Origin: Dehalococcoidia bacterium
Lineage (GTDB): Bacteria; Chloroflexota; Dehalococcoidia; UBA2979
DNA: 21,624 bases
Assembly: GCA_004297315.1 (NCBI GenBank)
Contig: SCTU01000050.1
Span: 1-21,624, forward strand
Direction: 5' to 3'
Under the pieces are notes generated by a model. It worked only from the letters and a program-made list of their open reading frames with translations. It had not been told where the DNA came from and searched no databases. Made by a program: the position numbers and the translations under genes. Below are positions 5,741 through 12,407 of this stretch, piece after piece (position 1 is the first letter of the stretch; each line of letters starts with the position of its first letter).

Positions 5741-8446
5741 GTGAGCAACACAGCCGAGGGCGCCACAGGCGCCGGCCCTCCCTCCGACGGGACAGACCAG
5801 CCACCGCGCAGCGCGAAGACGCGCGCGGGAACCCTCCAAATTCGAAGGAACTATGTGACTCCAGCCTTCCGCAGCCTGCTCAAGAAAGTCCTCGGCACTG
5901 AGCCCGAGGACGGTGACTCAGCCGACTCCGCCCCAACTCCAGCCACACACAACGGCGCGGCCGATGGTGCTCCGCCGCCTGACCCCGCACCTCACGCCGC
6001 ACGTGACGACAGTGATGGCGAAGAAGACGGCTCGCCGCGTCGCAGGCGAGGCCGCCGAGGCGGGCGCAACCGACGCAACCGCACTGAAGACGCCACGCCC
6101 GAACCAGTGGCCCCACCTCCCTCCCCCGCCGCCCGCTCCGTGGCCGCACTCGCCTCCCGCCCCATCGTCGTCGCTCGCCGGCGCCCCGCCGGGACCCCCG
6201 CACCTGTGGCCGCGCCGGCTGAGACGCGCTCCTACGGCTGGGGCCGCCGCGTGGACGGTGACGACGCGCGCGAGGGTGACCGAGGGCGCCGCAGCAACCG
6301 TCGCGTCGTGCGCCCGCGCGACATGCAACACGAGCCGCCGCTCCCCGAGGACGTCGCATTCCGTTCACCGCCCGAGGGTGGCGACCGCACGATCTTCCCC
6401 GGTCGCCGCCGCCGCCCTCAGGGCATCCGCGAGGACGAGCGCGTCCTGCTCGCCGGGCCGCGAAGCCTCGGCGGCTGGATCGAACACAACATCCCGCTCC
6501 AGCCCTACGAGGCTTACATCCCCCGCCCATACGCGGTCGCTGTGGCGCTCGGCGTGCGCGACCCGTTCGCGCTCGTCACGCCGCAAGGCGTAGCGATCGA
6601 GCCCGACCTGATCCCGGCTGTCGACCCCGAGGCGATCGCCGTCGAGGTCGAGGCGATCACAGAGGCGGCGGTCACTCAGCCCGTCACGCAGGCCCAAGAG
6701 GGCGCGCCGCAAGCCGGCGACGAGGAGGCAGCGCGGAAGCGCCGCCGTCGCGGCCGCCGCGGAGGCCGCAATCGACGCCGTAACGCCGATGGCGTCACCG
6801 CCGATGACGCGACCCCGGACATCGATGCGGTGGTCGAGGAGATCGCCGACGAGATCGCGGGTGAAATCGATCAACTCGGCGGCATCGCTCCCGCAGTAAG
6901 CGAGTTCGACTCCATCGAGGCGGCCGAACCACTGGTGCCGGTGACGATCGATGCCAGCGTCCACGTTGTCGCACACGAAGGCACCGCAGAGGCGCTCGGA
7001 TCTGTCGAGCCAGTGCGGCCACTGCGTGATCGTGTCATAGACGACGAACTTCCGCGTGTCACGCGCCGCCGCAGCATGCGGTCACCTCTGACGGCAGTCC
7101 AGACGGCGACCGAGCCCGCACGTGCTGACGTCAGGGCCGAGGCCCCCATAGCGAAGGTCGCGGTCGAAGTCGCGCCCGCTGCGCCGCAGCAGGCTGCTGC
7201 GACACCGGCCCGCCGCCCTCAGCCCGCGCCCGTGGCGCCTGCGGCGGTCGACCCGTCGACGTATCCGCAGGCGTTCGTCGCCCTCGGCGCGACGGAGCGG
7301 ACGCTGCCGGCGCTCGCCTCCTTCGGTTTCCAGATGCCCACGCCGATCCAGGTGCAGGCGATCCCGGCGCTGCTCGAGGGCCGCGACGTGGTCGGTATCG
7401 CCAAGACGGGCTCGGGCAAGACTGTCGCGTTCGGCGTGCCGATGGTGGAGAAGCTCGACGCCGACCTCGGCGAGGTGCAGGGCATCGTCCTCGTGCCGAC
7501 GCGGGAACTCGCGCAGCAGGTGCTTGAAGTACTCCAGTTGATCGCGGCGCCCCGCGGCATGCAGGCGATCGGCCTGCTGGGCGGGCACGCGATTCGCAAC
7601 GACCTCCAGGCGCTCGAACGCCGGCCGCAGATCGTCGTCGGCACTCCGGGGCGCATCATCGACCACCTGCAGCGCGGCACGTTGTCGCTGCGCACCGTGA
7701 CCTACGCCGTCCTCGACGAGGCGGACCAGATGCTCGATATCGGGTTCCTGCCGGACATCCGCCGCATCCTCAGTCGCACGCCGAAGCGTCGCCAGACGGC
7801 GCTGTTCTCGGCGACGATGCCGGGCAGCATCCGGCGCCTGATCTGGCAGTTCATGTCTGACCCGCAGCAGGTCGCCGTGGACGCGGAGTCGACGCCCGTC
7901 GACTCGATCGAGCAGATCTACTTCGAGGTGGCGCATCGCGACAAGGCGGCCGGCCTCCGTGAACTGATCGACCGCGAGTTGAAGGGCCGCACGCTGGTCT
8001 TCTGCAAGACGAAGCGGGCCGTCGACATGCTGGAGGCGAACCTCTCACGCATGGGTGTGCGCGTCGGCGCGTTGCACGGCGACATGGACCAGCGCCACCG
8101 TGACCACGTGATCGCGGACTTCCGCGTCGGCGCCCTCGACGTCCTCGTGGCTACGAACGTGGCGGCGCGCGGGCTGGATATTCCGGAGATTACGCACGTA
8201 CTGAACTTCGACGTACCGCAGAACCCCGAGGAGTACCTCCACCGGATCGGCCGCACGGGCCGCGCCGGCCGCGAGGGCAAGGCGATCACGTTCGTCTCCG
8301 AGTGGGACATGGCCGAGTTCGATGCGATCCGCGCGGAGTTTGGGGAGAACCTGCACGAGGAGCGACTGGACCTCTACCAGCCTCGCGTCGCCCCTCGCGT
8401 GGTCACGCCCGAGCGCTCACCGGAGGCCGTCCCGGCAGCGGAATAG
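5741..8446 (+). CDS. DEAD-box ATP-dependent RNA helicase with long Arg-rich N-terminal extension
   Basis: The 901-residue protein carries a complete DEAD-box core from about residue 510: Q motif (FQMPTPIQ), motif I AKTGSGKT (554), Ia PTRELAQQ, Ib TPGR, motif II DEAD (661-664), III SAT, V VATNVAARGLDI and VI HRIGRTGR (834). The core unwinds RNA duplexes or remodels RNPs in ATP-dependent fashion. The 500 preceding residues look disordered and acidic/Pro-Ala-rich, broken by two similar basic patches (about 98-113 and 331-348), each containing RRGRRGGRNRR, a likely RNA-binding element. Usual bacterial family members are 400-600 residues, so the extension is the distinguishing feature. The GTG at 5741 has no clear Shine-Dalgarno site; a second in-frame GTG at 5855, preceded by AAGGA at good spacing, may be the true start, giving 863 residues. 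Likely roles are ribosome assembly or RNA decay. Family call is very secure. Confidence 0.95.
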   Translation: MSNTAEGATGAGPPSDGTDQPPRSAKTRAGTLQIRRNYVTPAFRSLLKKVLGTEPEDGDSADSAPTPATHNGAADGAPPPDPAPHAARDDSDGEEDGSPRRRRGRRGGRNRRNRTEDATPEPVAPPPSPAARSVAALASRPIVVARRRPAGTPAPVAAPAETRSYGWGRRVDGDDAREGDRGRRSNRRVVRPRDMQHEPPLPEDVAFRSPPEGGDRTIFPGRRRRPQGIREDERVLLAGPRSLGGWIEHNIPLQPYEAYIPRPYAVAVALGVRDPFALVTPQGVAIEPDLIPAVDPEAIAVEVEAITEAAVTQPVTQAQEGAPQAGDEEAARKRRRRGRRGGRNRRRNADGVTADDATPDIDAVVEEIADEIAGEIDQLGGIAPAVSEFDSIEAAEPLVPVTIDASVHVVAHEGTAEALGSVEPVRPLRDRVIDDELPRVTRRRSMRSPLTAVQTATEPARADVRAEAPIAKVAVEVAPAAPQQAAATPARRPQPAPVAPAAVDPSTYPQAFVALGATERTLPALASFGFQMPTPIQVQAIPALLEGRDVVGIAKTGSGKTVAFGVPMVEKLDADLGEVQGIVLVPTRELAQQVLEVLQLIAAPRGMQAIGLLGGHAIRNDLQALERRPQIVVGTPGRIIDHLQRGTLSLRTVTYAVLDEADQMLDIGFLPDIRRILSRTPKRRQTALFSATMPGSIRRLIWQFMSDPQQVAVDAESTPVDSIEQIYFEVAHRDKAAGLRELIDRELKGRTLVFCKTKRAVDMLEANLSRMGVRVGALHGDMDQRHRDHVIADFRVGALDVLVATNVAARGLDIPEITHVLNFDVPQNPEEYLHRIGRTGRAGREGKAITFVSEWDMAEFDAIRAEFGENLHEERLDLYQPRVAPRVVTPERSPEAVPAAE

Positions 8447-8451
8447 CCCAC

Positions 8452-8479
8452 TCGACCGTCACAGCGGCCCGCGTACACT
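8452..8479 (+). promoter_or_regulatory. Promoter candidate for the flavin oxidoreductase gene
   Basis: TCGACC (8452-8457) and TACACT (8474-8479) are separated by 16 bases and lie about 70 bases before the ATG at 8550. The match to TTGACA/TATAAT is partial. It sits directly after the helicase stop at 8446, so the downstream gene could be transcribed on its own. No terminator hairpin is seen between the two genes. Confidence 0.35.
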
Positions 8480-8549
8480 GACGCCCGGCCTTGCATTCGA
8501 TGGTGTTTTGGACGAATCGGCGCGCGAGTGCCGGCAGGGGGAACAGGCG

Positions 8550-9545
8550 ATGCGGCGACTCTCGATTGGCGTGAACTGGCAGGGCGCGTTCGACATGAAC
8601 GACGTGATCGAGCAGGCGAAGGTCGCCGACGACGCCGGCGTCGAGCTTGTCTCGATCGCGGAGGCGTGGGGCCGAGACGCCTTCACGCTGCTCACGGTGG
8701 TCGCGCGCGAGACCTCTCGCATCAAGCTCGGCACCTCGATCGTCAACATCTTCTCGCGGACGCCGGCGGCGCTGGCGCAGCACTTCGCGACGCTGGACGA
8801 ACTCTCGGGCGGGCGCATGCTGATCGGCATGGGCTCATCGGGCCCGCAGGTCATCGAGCACTTCCACGGCATTCCGTTCGACCGACCGTTGCAGCGGACG
8901 CGTGAGTACGTCGAGATCATCAACATGCTCCTCGCGGAGCAGCCGCTGAACTACAACGGCAAGATATTCAAGCTGGAGCGTGGCTTCACGCTGCGCTTCA
9001 AGCCGATCCGCCCCCACATCCCGATCCACATCGCCTCGATCACGCCGAAGAGCCTCCAGCAGACGGCGCGGCTGGCCGATGGATGGATCCCGATCTTCCT
9101 CCCGAAGCCGCAGTGGAAGCCGCAACTTGACTCGTTCTACTCGATGGTGGAGGCAGCGGGCCGTCAGCGTGCGGACGTCGACGTGCGGAACCCCAGCACC
9201 GTCGTGGTCTCCGAGAACCGCGAGGCCGTGAAGGCGGCCGAGGCCGGCAACGCCGCGTTCTACATCGCGCGCATGGGCGACTTCTACTACGAGCACTTCT
9301 CACGCATGGGCTATGCGGACGAGGCGAACGCGGTCCGTCGCGCCTGGGCGGACGGCGGCTCTTCCGCCGGCACCGCCGCACTCCCGCGCGAACTGGTCGA
9401 GGACCTCAGCACCGTCGGCTCCGTCGGCGAGTGCATCGACGCGCTCGACCAGGCCGCGGAGGCCGGGTTCACGCTGCACAGCGTGAGCGTCGACGAGCGC
9501 GACCCGAAGAAGCGGTACGAGATCTTCCGTAAACTCGCCGGCTAA
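8550..9545 (+). CDS. LLM class (luciferase-like) flavin-dependent oxidoreductase
   Basis: The 331-residue protein shows the bacterial luciferase-like TIM-barrel pattern: N-terminal beta strand MRRLSIGVNW, AKVADDAGVELVSIAEAWG, IKLGTSIVNIFSRTP (the conserved TP after strand 4), LDELSGGRMLIGMGSSGP, REYVEIINMLL, and HIPIHIASITPKSLQQTARL near the C-terminal half. These proteins bind FMN or coenzyme F420 and act as monooxygenases or F420-dependent reductases; the cofactor cannot be chosen from sequence alone. ATG at 8550 follows AGGGGGA (8536-8542) by seven bases. The frame stays open upstream into the helicase gene, but that part reads as a shadow, so the later start is preferred. The next gene is convergent with a 34-base gap holding only a weak 6-bp hairpin. 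Confidence 0.9.
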   Translation: MRRLSIGVNWQGAFDMNDVIEQAKVADDAGVELVSIAEAWGRDAFTLLTVVARETSRIKLGTSIVNIFSRTPAALAQHFATLDELSGGRMLIGMGSSGPQVIEHFHGIPFDRPLQRTREYVEIINMLLAEQPLNYNGKIFKLERGFTLRFKPIRPHIPIHIASITPKSLQQTARLADGWIPIFLPKPQWKPQLDSFYSMVEAAGRQRADVDVRNPSTVVVSENREAVKAAEAGNAAFYIARMGDFYYEHFSRMGYADEANAVRRAWADGGSSAGTAALPRELVEDLSTVGSVGECIDALDQAAEAGFTLHSVSVDERDPKKRYEIFRKLAG

Positions 9546-9579
9546 GCCCGATGCGGCGGCAACGGACGCCGGGCCGGCC

Positions 9580-11313
9580 TCAGGCTTCCCCGGCCGACTC
9601 CTCCGCTGTGACACCGGCGTGCTCGCCCCGGTGACGTAGCCGTTCGACGACGGCTCCGGCCGCGCTTGCCGCCTTTGCTGCCTGGCCCACGGCCGCCTCC
9701 CGCGCCTCGTCGAGGCGGGGGAGCGACTCGCCGATCACCTCGCCGAGGTTGCGCAGCGCGTGCAGCGGACCGCCCGGCGGGACGCCGATGCTGTTCAACC
9801 GCGCCTCGCGGCGCTGACGGCGCTGGCCACCCTTCCCGCGCATCACCTCGGCGAGCGCCCGGCGCACGGCCGGACGCATGAGGCGCACCGCGGCCGTCGG
9901 GTCCGCCTGCGCGCCGCCCGCGGGCTCCGCGATCAGGCTGTCGACGACACCAAGCGCGAAGAGGTCCGCCGCCGCGACGCCGAGTGCCTCCGCCACCTCG
10001 GGCGCGCGGTCGCGGTCGCGATAGAGGATGGCCGCGGCGCCCTCGGGCGAGGTGATCGCGTACATCGCGTTCTGCTGCATCAGCAGGCGGTCTGCCCAGG
10101 TGAGCGCGAGCGCGCCACCGGAGCCGCCTTCGCCGATCACGACCGCCACGGTCGGCGTCGTGAGCGACGCCATCGTCGCGAGGCAGTCCGAGATCGCCCC
10201 GGCGAGGCCCGCGCCCTCGTCCGCGATGCCGTCGTGTGCGCCGGGGGTGTCGACGAACGTGACGAGCGGCAGGTGCAGGCGCTGGGCGAGGAGCATCAGC
10301 CGCTTCGCCTTGCGGTAGCCCGCGGGCGAGACGCGGCCGTCGTGCCGGTCGCCCTCGAGCGTGAGGTCGCCGCGCTCCTGGCCGATGAGGACGACGTTCG
10401 TGTCGCCGATCCGCCCGAGGCCGCCGACCAGCGCCGGGTCGTCCTCGCCGCTGCGGTCGCCGCGGAGCGGTACGAAGTCGGTGGTGAGCGCCTGGATGTA
10501 GTGCAGGGCGCGCGGCCGCCCCGCGTGCCGGGCGTGCTCCACGGTGGCCCACCCGCGCTCGAGGTCGCGCGCCTCAATGGCCTTCGGCAGTGACTCTAGG
10601 TCCGGCGCTGGCGTCGGGCGCAGCAGGTCGAGGACCGTAATCAGCACGTTGCGCAGCCCCTCCCGCGGCGCGACCAGGTCGACCAGCCCGCGCGCGTAGA
10701 GGTCTTCGGCGTAGAGCGTCTCGCGCTCCTCGCCGGCGTCGTGGACGGCACGCACGCGCGGGCCCGCGAAGCCGATGAGCGCGCCGGCCTCCGCGATCAG
10801 GACGTCGCCCTGCGTGCCGTACGAGGCGAATACGCCGCCGGTCGTCGGGTTCGCCAGCAGCGTGACCATTGGCACACCGGCTTCGTGTAGCCGCTGGGCT
10901 GCGGCCGCGGTCTTCGCCATCTGGAGCAGCGCGACCATGCCCTCCTGCATGCGGGCGCCGCCGGAGCAGGTCACGGCGAGGAACGGCGTCTTCGCGTCGC
11001 TGGCGCGTTCCATCGCATGCGCGACGCGTTCGCCGACCGCGTACCCCATCGAGCCGCCGATGAAGCGGAAGTCGGAGACAGCGACGACGACCGGTAGCCC
11101 GCCCACACGCGCCGTGCCGGTCAGGACGGCCTCGCGGCCCCCCGACTGCTCGCGCGCCTCCTTGATCCGGTCGGCGTACGGCCGGGAGTCCTCGAAGTGC
11201 AGTGGGTCAGGCGTCGCAATCCCGGCGAACTGCTCGGAGAAGGAACCCTGGTCGAAGAGCAACTCGGCCCACTCCCGCGCGGAGATCGAGGGGGGCGTCA
11301 CGGGGTCAGCCAT
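9580..11313 (-). CDS. accDA: Acetyl-CoA carboxylase carboxyltransferase, fused beta-alpha (AccD-AccA) subunit
   Basis: The 577-residue protein joins an AccD-like half and an AccA-like half. The first has REWAELLFDQGSFSE, GGSMG, SGGARMQEG (117-125), ANPTTGGVFASYGTQGD and LIGFAGPRV. The second starts near 265 (KAIEARDLERGWATVEHARH) and has VTFVDTPGAHDG, GEGGSGGAL (about 391-399) and TSPEGAAAIL. It transfers carboxyl from carboxybiotin to acetyl-CoA, making malonyl-CoA for fatty-acid synthesis; biotin carboxylase and carrier are not in the window. The AccD N-terminal four-Cys zinc ribbon is absent: the protein begins almost at the catalytic core. ATG at 11313 is preceded by GGAGG six bases away, so longer upstream starts are not supported. 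A TACAAT -10 candidate lies about 55 bases upstream. The last 80 residues are an Arg/Ala-rich tail. A related biotin-dependent carboxyltransferase is possible but the AccA half argues for acetyl-CoA. Confidence 0.92.
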   Translation of the reverse strand: MADPVTPPSISAREWAELLFDQGSFSEQFAGIATPDPLHFEDSRPYADRIKEAREQSGGREAVLTGTARVGGLPVVVAVSDFRFIGGSMGYAVGERVAHAMERASDAKTPFLAVTCSGGARMQEGMVALLQMAKTAAAAQRLHEAGVPMVTLLANPTTGGVFASYGTQGDVLIAEAGALIGFAGPRVRAVHDAGEERETLYAEDLYARGLVDLVAPREGLRNVLITVLDLLRPTPAPDLESLPKAIEARDLERGWATVEHARHAGRPRALHYIQALTTDFVPLRGDRSGEDDPALVGGLGRIGDTNVVLIGQERGDLTLEGDRHDGRVSPAGYRKAKRLMLLAQRLHLPLVTFVDTPGAHDGIADEGAGLAGAISDCLATMASLTTPTVAVVIGEGGSGGALALTWADRLLMQQNAMYAITSPEGAAAILYRDRDRAPEVAEALGVAAADLFALGVVDSLIAEPAGGAQADPTAAVRLMRPAVRRALAEVMRGKGGQRRQRREARLNSIGVPPGGPLHALRNLGEVIGESLPRLDEAREAAVGQAAKAASAAGAVVERLRHRGEHAGVTAEESAGEA

Positions 11314-11365
11314 TGCGGGCCTCCATTCGGCAGGCGCCCCGGGCCACATCGTGGGACGCATACCC

Positions 11366-11371
11366 ATTGTA
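11366..11371 (-). promoter_or_regulatory. -10 promoter candidate for accDA
   Basis: On the minus strand TACAAT (complement of 11366-11371) lies about 53 bases before the accDA ATG. A TTGCAC (complement of 11395-11400) is further upstream but 23 bases away, too far for a standard sigma-70 spacer. The hexamer alone is a close -10 match in very GC-rich DNA. Confidence 0.4.
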
Positions 11372-11426
11372 GGCATGGAGGTGGCCCGAACATTGTGCAA
11401 CCCGTCACCGGCGGGGTTACGGAGGC

Positions 11427-12308
11427 CTACGGCCCGGACGGCTTCCGGGCGGGCGGGGTGCCGAAGAAGGCGCGGATCGCCTCCACCGTCAGGGCGGGCT
11501 GGTCGTGATGCATCCAGTGGCCCGCACTCGGGATGACCTTCGTGCGCGAGTCGGGAAAGTACTCGTCCACCGGCCGGTTGTTGACCGTCCCCTGGCGCGA
11601 CCACGCCCCGATCAGGTGGAGGACGGGCGCCCGGACCTCGCGCCAGGCCGCCGCCACATCCTCGCGCGTCAGTTCCGAGGGCGGGCGAGACCGCACCCAC
11701 TGGTCGAACTTCCAGACGAACCCGCCGTCCACCTCGCGCGTGCCCCAGCGCGCCAGGTGCTCCGCCATCTCCAGTGTCAGCGACCGGTTTGCGGCGCGCA
11801 CCCGCACGACGGCTTCCGCGAACGTCGGGTAGACCCGCGTCTCCTCGCGCTCCCACGCGCGCGCCTCCATCATCCAGCGACGGAAGCGCCGCGTGGTCAG
11901 CGGGCGTGGGTTGTCCTCCAGCCGTGCGCCCGCCCCTTCGAGGGAGACGATGCGGTCGAAGAGTTCAGGGAAGAGGCCGGCGGCGAGCAGTGCGATCTCG
12001 CCGCCGAAGGAGTGGGCGATCACGCGCACCGGCGCCCCGAGCCTCTCGATCAGGGCGACGAGGTCGAGGACGTGCTCTGTCAGGCTGTAGATGCTGCCGA
12101 TCGCCCAGTCGGAGTCGCCGTGGCCGCGGAGGTCGCAGCCAATCACGCGATAGTCGTCCTCGAACGCCTCGGCGATGCGGTCCCAGCTGCGTCCGTGGTC
12201 GCGGCCGCCGTGCAGCAGGACCAGTGGAGGCGCGTCGTCCGCGCCCCAGACCCAGTAGGAAAGCCGCAGCCGTTGCGACTGGTAGAACTCTTGCCGCGGC
12301 TCCGCCAC
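11427..12308 (-). CDS. Alpha/beta hydrolase
   Basis: The product (293 residues from GTG 12308, 298 from GTG 12323) has the alpha/beta-hydrolase landmarks: oxyanion LLHGGRDHGRSWD (31-43), CDLRGHGDSD (58-67), nucleophile elbow AHSFGG with Ser100, and C-terminal SAGHWMHHDQP supplying the catalytic His. The usual acid after strand 7 is not evident (the segment reads LIGAWSRQG); Glu124 in SLEGAG after strand 6 is the likely alternative acid. The family hydrolyses esters, epoxides, haloalkanes or lactones; the substrate cannot be told. Two GTG starts are possible: 12308 is preceded by AGGGGG with short spacing, while 12323 would lie almost at the 5' end of a transcript from the extended -10 at 12333-12341. 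It lies 113 bases upstream of accDA on the same strand and diverges from the phosphotransferase gene. Confidence 0.88.
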   Translation of the reverse strand: MAEPRQEFYQSQRLRLSYWVWGADDAPPLVLLHGGRDHGRSWDRIAEAFEDDYRVIGCDLRGHGDSDWAIGSIYSLTEHVLDLVALIERLGAPVRVIAHSFGGEIALLAAGLFPELFDRIVSLEGAGARLEDNPRPLTTRRFRRWMMEARAWEREETRVYPTFAEAVVRVRAANRSLTLEMAEHLARWGTREVDGGFVWKFDQWVRSRPPSELTREDVAAAWREVRAPVLHLIGAWSRQGTVNNRPVDEYFPDSRTKVIPSAGHWMHHDQPALTVEAIRAFFGTPPARKPSGP

Positions 12309-12323
12309 GCAGCCCCCTGACAC

Positions 12324-12407
12324 CTCGCCGCGAGCGTATCACCGGGGCTGCCTCGCGCCGCGCGCGGGCGCGTTGCCGCCGCGCGACTCCGCCCGTAACG
12401 TCGGCGG
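12324..12407. promoter_or_regulatory. Divergent promoter pair for hydrolase and phosphotransferase genes
   Basis: Plus strand: TTGCCG (12373-12378), an exact 17-base spacer, TAACGT (12396-12401), then six bases and the GTG start at 12408. There is no room for a ribosome site, so a leaderless mRNA is predicted. Minus strand: TGATACGCT (complement of 12333-12341) matches the extended -10 TGnTAnnnT and would start transcription about three bases before GTG 12323. Each motif alone is weak; spacing and position make them credible together. Confidence 0.5.

Noticed and set aside
8322..8549. Upstream extension of the flavin oxidoreductase frame into the helicase gene
   Set aside because: The extension overlaps the helicase in another frame, has no motif content, and the ATG at 8550 has a good ribosome site.
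9571..9596. 6-bp hairpin between the convergent oxidoreductase and accDA genes
   Set aside because: Stem is short with a long loop and no U-tract; it lies partly inside the accDA stop region, so a terminator call is not justified.
11314..11856. Upstream extension of the accDA frame (long N-terminus)
   Set aside because: The extension overlaps the hydrolase gene out of frame; GGAGG at six bases supports ATG 11313. No zinc-ribbon Cys pattern is found in it.
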